Below, piece by piece: positions 8,833-18,234 of a DNA stretch of 64,000 bases. Positions within the stretch are counted from its first letter, which is position 1; every line of letters starts with the position of its first letter. The notes below the pieces were generated by a model, which was not told the DNA's origin, searched no databases, and was given only the letters and a program-made list of their open reading frames with translations. A program made the translations under genes and the position numbers. Location of the stretch: NCBI RefSeq assembly GCF_001029435.1, contig NZ_LDOV01000010.1, positions 1 through 64,000 of the forward strand, written 5' to 3'. The DNA comes from Photobacterium aphoticum (GTDB taxonomy: Bacteria > Pseudomonadota > Gammaproteobacteria > Enterobacterales > Vibrionaceae).

Positions 8833-9570
8833 ATGATGCTCAACAATAAAGTATGTATCGTCACTGGTGGTGCACAAGGCATTGGCCGTTGTATCGTTGA
8901 AACCTTCGCAAAAAACGATGCATTACATGTGTACGCCTGCGATATGAATGCTGCAGCCATGGTTGATTTAGAAACGAAATACCCAAATGTTAGCGCTGTT
9001 GAATTAAACGTTTGTGACCGTGATTCCATTAATTACTTTATCGATAAACTGAAAGAAACCCATGGTCATATTGATGTGCTGGTAAATAACGCCGGTGTGA
9101 CTCGCGACAATTTGATCGATAAAATGACGGAAGAAGAGTGGGACTTTGTCTCTGACGTGAACCTAAAAGGTGTCTTTAATATGACGCAGGCGGTTGTGCC
9201 CGTCATGATGGAAGGGGATGCCGGCTCAATCATTACCATGTCTTCGGTTGTGGGGACGGATGGTAATATCGGTCAAAGTAACTACGCTGCCACCAAAGGC
9301 GGGGTGATTGCCATGACGAAAGGGTGGGCGAAAGAGTTCTCCCGCAAAGGGGCGCAAGTGCGCGCTAACTGTATTGCCCCTGGATTTATCGAAACCCCGA
9401 TGACCGTTGATTTGCCTGACAAAGTGTTGGATCACATGAAAGGGAAAACCCCACTGGGCCGCATGGGTAAACCGCAAGATATTGCAAACGGTGCCCTGTT
9501 CCTTGCCAGTGACAATGCTAGTTTTATTACCGGCCAAGTATTGAAAATTGACGGTGGCCTGGTGATTTAA
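8833..9570 (+). CDS. Short-chain dehydrogenase/reductase, FabG/PhaB-like
   Basis: This is a 245-aa classical SDR. The NAD(P) glycine motif TGGAQGIG is at 11-18, NNAG at 85-88, and the catalytic Ser138/Tyr151/Lys155 set lies in MSSVVGTDGNIGQSNYAATK. The C-terminal GRMGKPQDIANGALFLASDNASFITGQ segment is typical of beta-ketoacyl reductases and acetoacetyl-CoA reductases. Asp rather than Arg follows the second beta strand (ACDMN), which hints at NADH preference, although this is only an indication. AAGGGGA precedes the double ATG. It is divergent from the LysR gene and probably regulated by it. Confidence 0.9.
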   Translation: MMLNNKVCIVTGGAQGIGRCIVETFAKNDALHVYACDMNAAAMVDLETKYPNVSAVELNVCDRDSINYFIDKLKETHGHIDVLVNNAGVTRDNLIDKMTEEEWDFVSDVNLKGVFNMTQAVVPVMMEGDAGSIITMSSVVGTDGNIGQSNYAATKGGVIAMTKGWAKEFSRKGAQVRANCIAPGFIETPMTVDLPDKVLDHMKGKTPLGRMGKPQDIANGALFLASDNASFITGQVLKIDGGLVI

Positions 9571-9732
9571 CCGTATCCTAGCGACTTAGGAAGCGATACC
9601 ACCCAAAACTGCTTCCTTGGCGTTTTACTTGGAAAATCAGTGTTCTTAGTGCGTATTCTATCTCAAGCGCCCAGACGCTTTGTGATAGGCGCGCTTTGAG
9701 CCTGAAAACTCACCACCACAGTGCATTCTTCC

Positions 9733-9773
9733 AACCGCTCCTTGATCACCAGTTAAAAGGAGCGGTTTTTTTA
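9733..9773 (+). terminator. Rho-independent terminator downstream of the SDR gene
   Basis: Perfect 11-bp stem AACCGCTCCTT/AAGGAGCGGTT with a 13-nt loop, then a T-run. It lies about 165 bp after the SDR stop codon. The rest of the 9571-9924 gap shows no gene. Confidence 0.8.
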
Positions 9774-9924
9774 TGCCTGTTTTTTGTGGTTTTTGTCGAA
9801 TTGAGCAAGTGTTGTTCATGCGGATGCTCAGGCTAAGCCCATTACCAATCCTGTGATATAGGCGGCTTGAGGTCAGAGAACGTTAGCGGTACTCTGCGCC
9901 AAATTCTCTATGGAAAACCGTATT

Positions 9925-10578
9925 ATGATCACTCATCAAACCTATGAAGGTGTCAGCTTCGCCAAGCAAAATTTGTCTGGTGAAGTGTATCAGCACTGCC
10001 GTTTTTACGTGTGCGACTTTTCTCGTGCCGATTTAACGGACACTCAATTCATCGACTGCCAGTTTATTGCCCGTGGGGATATTGAGGGATGCTGTTTTGC
10101 TTATACGCAGCTGAAAGAAGTCAGTTTTAAGCAGTGTGATTTAAGTATGGCGGATTTTCGTGGGGCTGATTGTTTTGGGATTGAATTTCGCTCCTGTAAT
10201 TTGAAGGGGGCGAATTTCGTTCAGGCGAGTTTTGCCAACTATATTACCCATCAAACGTTTTTCTGTTCGGCGTATATCAGTGATTGCAATCTGTCCTATA
10301 CCAATTTAGAAAACCAGCAACTGGAAGAGTGTGAATTATTTGAAAATCGCTGGAACGGCGCCAATTTACAAGGTGCCACATTAAAAGGGGCAGATTTATC
10401 CCGGGGGGAGTTTTCGCCAGAGCAATGGGGACAATTTGCCATGGAAGGGTGCAACCTCTGCCATGTGGATTTAACCGGATTGGATCCGCGTTTAGTGCCC
10501 TTAAAAGGTGTGATGATTTGTGACTGGCAGCAAGAGCAATTGCTGGAATCGTTTGGATTAGTGGTGATCCCTGGGTGA
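9925..10578 (+). CDS. qnr: Qnr-type pentapeptide repeat protein
   Basis: The 217-aa protein is a right-handed quadrilateral beta-helix of repeats such as ADLTD, ADFRG, ANFVQ, CNLKG, ANLQG and ADLSR. It carries Qnr signature stretches: CRFYVCDFSRADL, ECELFENRWNGANLQGA, CFGIEFRSCNLKGANF, FFCSAYISDCNLSYTNL, LDPRLVPLKGV and CDWQQEQLLE. Qnr proteins bind DNA gyrase and topoisomerase IV and lower quinolone susceptibility; chromosomal copies are common in aquatic Vibrionaceae. The ATG at 9925 is preferred over 9910 because GGAAA lies about 7 nt upstream. I see no LexA-type CTGT-N8-ACAG box upstream, unlike the qnrB promoters. Confidence 0.9.
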   Translation: MITHQTYEGVSFAKQNLSGEVYQHCRFYVCDFSRADLTDTQFIDCQFIARGDIEGCCFAYTQLKEVSFKQCDLSMADFRGADCFGIEFRSCNLKGANFVQASFANYITHQTFFCSAYISDCNLSYTNLENQQLEECELFENRWNGANLQGATLKGADLSRGEFSPEQWGQFAMEGCNLCHVDLTGLDPRLVPLKGVMICDWQQEQLLESFGLVVIPG

Positions 10579-10688
10579 TGCACCGATAGTGTCTCGATAC
10601 TAAGACAATGCTGATGTTGATAAATTGCCCATAAAAATGACATTTATCAATAGAAATTCAGTGTAATGTAGTGTGATTGGGTGGAAAA

Positions 10689-10713
10689 ATGACAAATGGC
10701 ACTTATTTGTCAT
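10689..10713. promoter_or_regulatory. Inverted repeat ATGACAAAT-N7-ATTTGTCAT
   Basis: Two perfect 9-bp arms are separated by 7 nt in the 407-bp gap after qnr. Position and symmetry suggest either a regulator site for the outer-membrane protein gene at 11040 or a hairpin in the qnr 3' region. No T-run follows, so it is not a standard terminator. Confidence 0.4.
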
Positions 10714-10789
10714 CCTATTTGCACGAACAAGACAAAAAAATTTTGGTTATCGTTGCATGAAATTAAAGCATTGATTTAAATGTGATTTA

Positions 10790-10822
10790 CTGCCTGCGTG
10801 TCATTATGTATCACGCAGGCAG
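10790..10822. other. Strong stem-loop in the qnr/OMP intergenic region
   Basis: Perfect 11-bp arms CTGCCTGCGTG/CACGCAGGCAG with an 11-nt loop, followed by CCTATCTTG rather than a T-run. It could be a weak terminator, a leader structure or part of a small RNA. The flanking sequence is AT-rich with no open reading frame of interest. Confidence 0.45.
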
Positions 10823-11039
10823 CCTATCTTGTATGTTTGCTAATACGTGTTTACAGTGGCACGTTGATACCTGCCAATATTTTATAAAATCAATCATTTA
10901 ATACGAATTTGCAACACATCTCTTTTGTTACATCAACCATGTAGATGATCCTGATTAAAATATTTTTATGGTGAAGTGAGGGTGATTGTCTAAGAATCCG
11001 CGCCTTCTCATTTCCATGAATACGATTAGGTCAAAGTAC

Positions 11040-11597
11040 ATGACTCAAAAGTGTGACTTACCTGTGGTGTTGGCGGCTCTGTTGAGCCCGATGGTTGCTC
11101 AAGCGGTTGAAATCGACAGAAGCGGATTTTCGATTGCAGCGGGAACCACACTACTGGGCGGAGAAATGGGCGGAATGGTTAAGGATGAATATTCAGGCTC
11201 TACCTTCTCAGCAACATTTGCATTTCAATACACCACGGACAGCGGCGTACTTTTTGGGGGCAGTTATTCGCCTTCAGCCATTAATGCCAGCCAAGCACAT
11301 TTTGCCCTAGCCGGCGATCATATTGCTGTGAGCAACCAGCATTTGGATGCTTCACTGATCACCTTGTACTCGGGTTACCAGTTCGATAGCGGCTGGCGAT
11401 TGATGGCAGGGGCCGCGCAATCGGATACCGACTATGTCCACGGCGGGTATCAATACAGTAAAAAAGCGGTCGACCCGATGCTGGGTGTGGGCTTTCAAAC
11501 CCAGAGTGGGGTAAATTTTGATCTGTTCGCCACGCAAGTGCCTTACGCGGAAGTATCTGCCACGACGTTATTGATAATGATGGGGACGCGGATTTAA
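11040..11597 (+). CDS. Outer-membrane beta-barrel-like protein, C terminus possibly frameshifted
   Basis: From the ATG at 11040 the protein begins with a secretory signal ending near SPMVAQA. It continues as alternating beta strands (FSATFAFQYTTDSGVLFGGSY, ASLITLYSGYQFDSGWRLMAGAA, VDPMLGVGFQTQSGVNFDLFA), as in small eight-strand outer-membrane proteins. The annotated end, SATTLLIMMGTRI, is not beta-barrel-like. In another frame the same DNA reads DVIDNDGDADLTPHFIEN, which looks like the natural continuation, so a 1- or 2-base indel near 11562 is suspected. The terminal aromatic residue expected of such barrels is absent in either frame. An alternative start is at 11016. Function unknown. Confidence 0.55.
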   Translation: MTQKCDLPVVLAALLSPMVAQAVEIDRSGFSIAAGTTLLGGEMGGMVKDEYSGSTFSATFAFQYTTDSGVLFGGSYSPSAINASQAHFALAGDHIAVSNQHLDASLITLYSGYQFDSGWRLMAGAAQSDTDYVHGGYQYSKKAVDPMLGVGFQTQSGVNFDLFATQVPYAEVSATTLLIMMGTRI

Positions 11598-11741
11598 CGC
11601 CACATTTTATTGAAAACCGGCGAGAAAAGCAGGTGTGCTCCTGATGATGACGATTCAGGAGCCAATTAGACGCGTGCTATCGGGCATGAAGAATAAGTTT
11701 GCTTTGAATGCGCTATCCCTAAGGCGTATGATGGCAGGCCG

Positions 11742-12011
11742 TTGTTTGTGTTTTGGCGTGATGTATTGCCCGTGTCTGTGTTTGATTTACAACCTTTCTT
11801 TTTGAGTATTGCGCCGATGTCTGTGGCGTTGATGCTTTACGCCCTGCACCGTAAAAAAAGGGGGCTGGTCAAACTCTCTCTGGCTGGCATGTTGCTTGCT
11901 GTTTTTCTGCTGGGTATTTACCAGTATCTGGATTACAAACATCTTGAAGACTGTATGCGCCAGCATGAAGTCTACAACCCCCTTCAGCAGTCATGCATTA
12001 AATTTAATTAG
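11742..12011 (+). CDS. Small inner-membrane protein
   Basis: This is an 89-aa or shorter protein with two hydrophobic segments (FFLSIAPMSVALMLYAL and LVKLSLAGMLLAVFLLGIY) joined by a basic loop LHRKKRG. By the positive-inside rule the loop should be cytoplasmic. The C-terminal 25 residues contain two cysteines (EDCMRQHEVYNPLQQSC) that could form a disulfide outside. No ATG is available at the 5' end: TTG at 11742 or GTG at 11772 are the candidates. Its last 21 bp overlap the 3' end of the convergent LysR gene. I do not recognise the family. Confidence 0.5.
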   Translation: MFVFWRDVLPVSVFDLQPFFLSIAPMSVALMLYALHRKKRGLVKLSLAGMLLAVFLLGIYQYLDYKHLEDCMRQHEVYNPLQQSCIKFN

Positions 12012-12869
12012 CTGTTGTAACTGCTGTTCAATGGCATCAATACAGACCTGTACGGATAACGGGGTATGTTGCGCAAAGGGGTGCAACGCATAAACGGGAT
12101 TCAAGGGTAATTGATAACCCGGAAACACTTCTGATAGCAGCGACTGTTTCTGCGTAAAAATGTAATCAGGCACTAATCCAATCCCGACACCTGCATCAAT
12201 GAGACTCATACAAGTATGAAAGGAGTCTGCGCGACAAATCACCGTGGGTATCACATGTTGCTCGCCGTGCTCAGAATGGCTGAGGACATGATCGATGTGG
12301 GGTGGCTGCCACTGATTGGCAATATAGCCCTGCTCTTCCCACGACGCGCTCTGTAAGCGTGCATGCGTACCACAAAGCACATCACGAAATGCGCCAATAC
12401 GCCGTTGTTTGAGCGCTTCTTCGGTAGAAGGGCCAACGCGAATCGCTAAGTCGATATGGTTTGCCATTAGGTTCAACGGTTGATCGTCACTGATTAACGT
12501 TGGGCGTAGGGCGGGGTATTGCTGCATCAAGGTCGCCATCGCTGGCACGACCAGCGTAGCCATCATGGCATCAGAGGCTGTAATGGTGATGTCACCTTGC
12601 GGTTGTTGTTGGCTGTCGAGGGCATGTTGCCAGGCTGACTCTGCCAGTTGATTGAGCTTGGTGCATTCCTGATAGAAGGCTTGGCCGGCCGTCGTCAGGG
12701 ATTGGCGGCGGGTGGTGCGCTTTAATAAGGCCACGCCTAATTCTGTTTCGAGTGCTTTGAGGTGCTGGCTGATCACCGACTTGGAGACATTCAGCTGCTC
12801 AGCGGCAGCGGTAAGGGAGCCCGCTTCAACAATGTGGGCAAAAACGGACATTTGGCGTAATCGGTGCAT
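11991..12869 (-). CDS. LysR-family transcriptional regulator
   Basis: The 292-aa regulator has an N-terminal HTH of the CrgA/DsdC-like subgroup (AHIVEAGSLTAAAEQLNVSKSVISQHLKALE; LLKRTTRRQSLTTAGQ) and a periplasmic-binding-protein-fold effector domain (DIAIRV-like IDLAIRVGPS around 150). It is divergent from the NTF2-like gene across 129 bp. That gap contains the near-palindrome CTGTTTAACTTAACAG at 12896-12911, a plausible LysR site because it fits a T-N11-A spacing. The inducer is unknown. Confidence 0.88.
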   Translation of the reverse strand: MHRLRQMSVFAHIVEAGSLTAAAEQLNVSKSVISQHLKALETELGVALLKRTTRRQSLTTAGQAFYQECTKLNQLAESAWQHALDSQQQPQGDITITASDAMMATLVVPAMATLMQQYPALRPTLISDDQPLNLMANHIDLAIRVGPSTEEALKQRRIGAFRDVLCGTHARLQSASWEEQGYIANQWQPPHIDHVLSHSEHGEQHVIPTVICRADSFHTCMSLIDAGVGIGLVPDYIFTQKQSLLSEVFPGYQLPLNPVYALHPFAQHTPLSVQVCIDAIEQQLQQLIKFNA

Positions 12870-12998
12870 AACTTTATTGCTCGGTCTTGATTGTTCTGTT
12901 TAACTTAACAGTCCGTTCTAATATGCCCGTTTTTCTTGCCTAATAAAATACCTACACTCATCACATCTCCTCTTTATTGTTGATTTAAGGAAAACATC

Positions 12999-13370
12999 AT
13001 GAGTGTCTCTGTACTTGAAGCGTGTCAGGCGGGTATTGCTGCATGGCAAATGGCGTTTAACCAACAAGATGCGAAAGGCTGTGCGGCGCAGTACGATGAA
13101 AATTGCGTGATGCATGCGCGCCCGTTTGGGACGTTTACAGGGCGTGAGGCCATCGAGGGTTTTTGGCAGAACATCATGGATCAGGGGTTTGCAGATGTGG
13201 ATTACACTGAGGTTACATGGACGCCGGAAGGCGAAGAGGGTTATATTCTGACGGCGGCCTGGACCATGAATAAGGCCTTTGGCGTGGTGCACCGTGAGCA
13301 TTGGGTGGTACAGCCCGATGGTCAAGCCCGTTTGATCAGCGATGACTTTGAAGTGCAGGGCGAACGCTAA
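12999..13370 (+). CDS. NTF2-like / SnoaL-like domain protein
   Basis: The 123-aa single-domain protein has the cone-shaped NTF2 fold pattern: helix ACQAGIAAWQMAFNQQDAKGCAAQYDE, strands ENCVMHARPFGTFTGREAIEGFWQNI, and a C-terminal sheet ending REHWVVQPDGQARLISDDFEV. Enzymes (isomerases, hydrolases) and simple ligand binders share this fold, so no reaction can be assigned. TTAAGGAA is a clear ribosome-binding site. The divergent LysR gene probably regulates it. A strong terminator follows. Confidence 0.8.
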   Translation: MSVSVLEACQAGIAAWQMAFNQQDAKGCAAQYDENCVMHARPFGTFTGREAIEGFWQNIMDQGFADVDYTEVTWTPEGEEGYILTAAWTMNKAFGVVHREHWVVQPDGQARLISDDFEVQGER

Positions 13371-13395
13371 GTTTACTTGCCATGTTAACGGCATA

Positions 13396-13445
13396 AAAAA
13401 GCGCCGCGACAGACTGTGAGTACAGCTTTGTCGCGGCGCTTTTTG
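13396..13445 (+). terminator. Strong rho-independent terminator, likely bidirectional
   Basis: A long perfect stem AAAAAGCGCCGCGACA/TGTCGCGGCGCTTTTT has A and T tracts on its two sides. It can serve the NTF2-like gene on the plus strand and possibly the formaldehyde dehydrogenase gene on the minus strand. Confidence 0.9.
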
Positions 13446-13549
13446 TTTTGCGTGTTATCGTCAGTGTGAAGCGGTCATCAGGGGATGACCACAACACTTT
13501 TTATTGTCTGACGTGATTGACGCATTACCGGCTGAAAGAGACAGGCGGC

Positions 13550-14719
<1,170 letters not shown>

Positions 14720-14870
14720 TTAATTTGCGACAACAAGTGCGAATCGCATTGTGAATATGGATGCATCACAAGCGTAGTTGAGTCTTTGTTGACTTGCTGT
14801 ATCGCCGTGTCGTTTTGTTGGTGCCAGTATAGGGCGTGGAGAAAATTTGATAATCCCCCTAATTTGGAAA

Positions 14871-14896
14871 TGATTATTACCATTTCGTAATAATCA
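14871..14896. promoter_or_regulatory. Candidate operator: TGATTATTAC-N6-GTAATAATCA
   Basis: Perfect 10-bp arms with a 6-nt spacer lie upstream of the formaldehyde dehydrogenase gene, in the 361-bp gap before hutD. The inner ATTAC-N6-GTAAT core resembles LysR-type boxes, but no LysR gene is adjacent. The rest of the gap has a purine-rich tract (about 14926-15003) and the hut terminator. Confidence 0.5.
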
Positions 14897-14993
14897 GCCC
14901 AGCCTCCGAGAACCTCATAAGCCAAGAGGCTGAGGGAAAGAAACAGAAATAGACGAAGAGAGACAAAGAAGAGGGATAGATAAAGAAGGGAGA

Positions 14994-15024
14994 TAATAAA
15001 AGACCCGCTCATCAGGCGGGTCTT
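14994..15024 (-). terminator. Terminator of the tonB-exbBD-hutBCD operon
   Basis: On the minus strand, AAGACCCGC/GCGGGTCTT with a 7-nt loop is followed by TTATTATC, 36 bp after the hutD stop. Confidence 0.85.
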
Positions 15025-15059
15025 AACGTGTAAGTCATGCGGCTAAGCAGGTATGTACC

Positions 15060-15824
15060 TTATGACATGACCACCGGGTAGGCTTCGGTCGGGTGAGGGA
15101 TCACCTGCACCGGCCAGCCATAGACGTCCTCAATGGTATCAGCGACCAACACTTCTGCCGGTGTGCCATCTGCCACGATATGGCCGTGATTTAAGATCAG
15201 AATACGATCGGCATACTGCGCAGCCAGATTCAAATCATGGATCACTGCCACTACAGTTGCCCCTGCCTGCGCTTGGGCTTTGGCCAATTGCAGCGTTTTG
15301 TGCTGGTGGCCAATATCTAATGCGGAGGTCGGTTCATCCAGCAGTAAAATCGGTGGGCGGGAGGAGCCCGAAAGTTGAGTCAGAATACGCGCTAAATGGA
15401 CACGCTGTTTCTCACCGCCCGACAAGCTGGGATAAAGGCGTTGCGCCAGATGGGCGACATCCGTCTTCTGCATATTCTCCTGCGCAATAGCGGCAATCTG
15501 TCGCTGTGGGGCACTGAGCGCAAGGCCACCCAGTTCGACCACTTCTGTCACGGTAAATGCAAACGTCAGTGAGCTCGATTGAGGCAGTACACCTAACGAG
15601 GCTGCCAGCTCAGCCGGTTTCCAGTCTTGTGCGGCTCTGCCGAAGAAGCGTAGGTTTCCTTGTGTCTCCCATTCCTGCGTGATGATTTTCAGCAAGCTAC
15701 TTTTCCCGGTGCCATTCGGACCCAGAATAATGGTCAACTGACCGGCATGAAACGCGGTCGACACGTTATCCAGTAAGACTTTATTGCCCAGCTTGAGGGA
15801 AACATGATTGATTTCAATAGACAT
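15060..15824 (-). CDS. hutD: Heme ABC transporter ATP-binding protein
   Basis: This ATPase powers heme import through HutC. The 254-aa protein has a Walker A GPNGTGKS at 35-42, signature LSGGE at 134-138, Walker B ILLLDEPTSALD with Asp163-Glu164, and the switch His in VVAVIHDLNLAAQYADR. It belongs to the FepC/BtuD/HmuV branch. It is the last gene of the operon: its start overlaps the hutC stop by one base, and a terminator follows. Confidence 0.95.
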   Translation of the reverse strand: MSIEINHVSLKLGNKVLLDNVSTAFHAGQLTIILGPNGTGKSSLLKIITQEWETQGNLRFFGRAAQDWKPAELAASLGVLPQSSSLTFAFTVTEVVELGGLALSAPQRQIAAIAQENMQKTDVAHLAQRLYPSLSGGEKQRVHLARILTQLSGSSRPPILLLDEPTSALDIGHQHKTLQLAKAQAQAGATVVAVIHDLNLAAQYADRILILNHGHIVADGTPAEVLVADTIEDVYGWPVQVIPHPTEAYPVVMS

Positions 15825-16882
15825 CAGGCTAAGCGACCTCGTTGTTTCAGCAGTAAGCTCAGGAAGAAGGGGGCACCAATGGCGGCAGTGATGATCCCAA
15901 CCGGGATCTCAAGCGGCGCAACAACGGTGCGGGCGATCATGTCGGCCACCAGTAGGACAAACCCACCTAATACCAGTGAGACTGGCAGCAGTGAGCGGTG
16001 ATCCGGGCCAATCAGCATGCGACCGATGTGTGGGATCACCAAGCCGATAAAACCAATCATGCCGGACAGGGCGACCGTAATACCGACACCCGCAGCGGTC
16101 AGCAAAATCAGGTTGCGCTTCAGGCGCTGTACATCAATGCCAAGGTGCCGTGCTTCCGCTTCACCCAGCAATAGAGCGTTTAATGCTTTCGCCTGACGCT
16201 GGTAGCAGACCGCTAAGATGGCCAATGAGACATACGCCAATACGATGGCATCCCAAGACGCGCCCGCCAGCGAGCCCATGGTCCACAGTGACAAGTCACG
16301 CAGGGCTTGATCGTCCGCAAAATAGTTAAGTAAGCCGAGCGCAGCGCCTGCCATGGCACCGAGCGCAACCCCCGCTAACAGCATGATCGTGACAGAGGTG
16401 CCTTGCTGGCTGGTGCCCAGATAGTAAATGGCAAAGGTCGCCACCGCACCGCCGATAAAAGCGAATACCGGCACGGTACCGAGTGTCAGTAAGACGGTGT
16501 TTTCAATCATGCCGCCGAACACCACGATGGCAATCGCTGCCCCGAGGGAAGCACCGGCCGACACGCCAATGATACCGGGATCAGCCAGTGGGTTACGGAA
16601 TAACCCCTGCATGACCGTGCCACAAATTGCCAGAATGCCACCAATCGCAATGGCCAGCAGGGTACGCGGCAAGCGTACTTGCTGAATAATCACCGTCGCA
16701 TAATTGGGTAATTCAACGTGAGACAACACATCCAGCGGCATCAAGGCTTTCATGCTTGCCATAAAGCCAATGTCCATCGGGCCTAAAGCAATGGAGCTGA
16801 CCACCGCGACGTAAAGCAACATCGCCATCATTACCAGTAATAAGCGTACGGGTACGCGGCGGGTCATAATATCGTTCATCAT
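15824..16882 (-). CDS. hutC: Heme ABC transporter permease
   Basis: This FecCD-family inner-membrane permease (352 aa, about ten helices) forms the heme channel with HutD and receives heme from HutB. Typical family segments are seen: RLPRTLLAIAIGGILAICGTVMQGLFRNPLADPGIIGVSAGASLGA in the N-terminal third, LAGVALGAM, and GMIGFIGLVIPHIGRMLIGPDHR near the coupling helix. It starts 12 bp after hutB stops. Confidence 0.95.
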   Translation of the reverse strand: MMNDIMTRRVPVRLLLVMMAMLLYVAVVSSIALGPMDIGFMASMKALMPLDVLSHVELPNYATVIIQQVRLPRTLLAIAIGGILAICGTVMQGLFRNPLADPGIIGVSAGASLGAAIAIVVFGGMIENTVLLTLGTVPVFAFIGGAVATFAIYYLGTSQQGTSVTIMLLAGVALGAMAGAALGLLNYFADDQALRDLSLWTMGSLAGASWDAIVLAYVSLAILAVCYQRQAKALNALLLGEAEARHLGIDVQRLKRNLILLTAAGVGITVALSGMIGFIGLVIPHIGRMLIGPDHRSLLPVSLVLGGFVLLVADMIARTVVAPLEIPVGIITAAIGAPFFLSLLLKQRGRLA

Positions 16883-16894
16883 GTTCGGTGTGTT

Positions 16895-17815
16895 CTACTT
16901 CGTATTGGCAACAGCCTGTGTATCAGTAAAGGCAGCATTGAGTGAGGTCGCTAAATCCAAGCTTGCCAGACCAAATCCGCCCAAAATAGCCGCACCTTGA
17001 ATCGGTACGATGTTGCCGTTCTGCACGGCAGGCGTCGCGGCCAACAGTGGTTGTTGTGCCAGCACACCTTCGATGCCGTTTAGTTGATCCAACGTACGCT
17101 GAGAAATCAAAATGTAATCCGGCTGCATTTCTACAATGGCTTCTGAAGACAGCGGTTTATAGCTGGTGGTTGTGGCAGCGGCAGGGTTCACGCCGCCGGC
17201 TAGCTCAATCACGGTATTGACTGTCGTTTCATCACCGGCGACGGTCAGCGGACGGCCATCAGAAATCATCATGAACATGACCTTGGGTTTGTGCGCAGGG
17301 GCGGCTTCTTTGAGTTTTGTTACTTTCTGTGCGATGTCGGTTTTGATGGCTTCCCCTTTGGCCTCGGTATCAGTGAGATCCGCCAGCGTATCAACGCGCT
17401 GGTTAAAGTCGGTCAGGGTATTGCCGGTAGGCAGTGTCGTGATGGTGACGCCGCCAGATTGCAGTAATTTCAGCGTGGTATCCGGCCCCATGTCCGGCGA
17501 GCCAATCAAATGTGTGGGATTCAGGGCGAGCAAGCCTTCTGGTGTCAGCTGTCGGTGGTAGCCCACCACGGGAATATCACGACCGGCTAATGCATGACGA
17601 CTGGTGAGATCCACCGCGACAACGTCTTTGTCTGCCCCTAAAGCGAACAGCAGTTCCGTGACGGTAGAGCCTGCACTGATAATGCGTGGTGTTTCTGCCA
17701 TGGATAGCGGGCTGCATAATGTGGCCACCAGCAGGGCGGCAGTGGTGAACGTGTTTTTGACGACGTTTTTATACGCTTTGTGTTTATAGGTTTTGTTTGA
17801 GTGACGGTGTGACAT
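16895..17815 (-). CDS. hutB: Periplasmic heme-binding protein
   Basis: This 306-aa class III (TroA/BtuF-like) solute-binding protein has an N-terminal signal ending near PLSMAE; the unusually long basic leader (about 20 residues before the hydrophobic core) may mean that translation starts downstream. Heme-carrier features include IISAGSTVTELLFALGADKDVVAVD, the Tyr in VGYHRQL and GFGLASLDLA near the end. It would ferry heme from HutA to HutC/D. The gene is separated from exbD by 2 bp. Confidence 0.93.
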   Translation of the reverse strand: MSHRHSNKTYKHKAYKNVVKNTFTTAALLVATLCSPLSMAETPRIISAGSTVTELLFALGADKDVVAVDLTSRHALAGRDIPVVGYHRQLTPEGLLALNPTHLIGSPDMGPDTTLKLLQSGGVTITTLPTGNTLTDFNQRVDTLADLTDTEAKGEAIKTDIAQKVTKLKEAAPAHKPKVMFMMISDGRPLTVAGDETTVNTVIELAGGVNPAAATTTSYKPLSSEAIVEMQPDYILISQRTLDQLNGIEGVLAQQPLLAATPAVQNGNIVPIQGAAILGGFGLASLDLATSLNAAFTDTQAVANTK

Positions 17816-17817
17816 GA

Positions 17818-18234
17818 TTATTCTTCTTCCATAACAATATTGGTGGCATTGATGTTGTTACTTTGCAAAAAGGCCAACACCTTCAGCATGTTCTCAACAC
17901 TGGCTTGTTTGTCTGCCGCAATGACAACGGGTTTATTCGGGTGGCTTTGACGGTTTTCCATGAAGGCCGCCGTAAAGCTTGCCCAATCAGGGTAAGGCGT
18001 TCCTTGCAGTGCCCATGACGCTTCACCGGCGAGAACGGTAATCGCGAGCATGTCCTCATCGGCAGGGCTGAGTACCTTGCTTTCTTCTGTCTGTGGTATC
18101 GCCACTTCCATCGTTTGGATTTGAATGTTGGCGGTGAGCAACAAAAACACCATCACGATAAAAATGATATCGAGCAGGGGCGTTAAATCGGGAACGAAGG
18201 AGGATTCATCGTTCGCTGGACGAGACTGAATCAT
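17818..18234 (-). CDS. exbD1: Biopolymer transport protein ExbD
   Basis: The 138-aa subunit of the proton-driven TonB motor has a short cytoplasmic N terminus, one transmembrane helix (LTPLLDIIFIVMVFLLLTAN) with the essential proton-carrying Asp at residue 22, and a periplasmic domain. Its start overlaps the exbB stop by 4 bp, as expected for subunits made in fixed ratio. Confidence 0.95.
   Translation of the reverse strand: MIQSRPANDESSFVPDLTPLLDIIFIVMVFLLLTANIQIQTMEVAIPQTEESKVLSPADEDMLAITVLAGEASWALQGTPYPDWASFTAAFMENRQSHPNKPVVIAADKQASVENMLKVLAFLQSNNINATNIVMEEE

Noticed and set aside
15161-15490. Plus-strand frame opposite hutD
   Set aside because: Antisense to well-conserved ABC ATPase motifs; no supporting start site.
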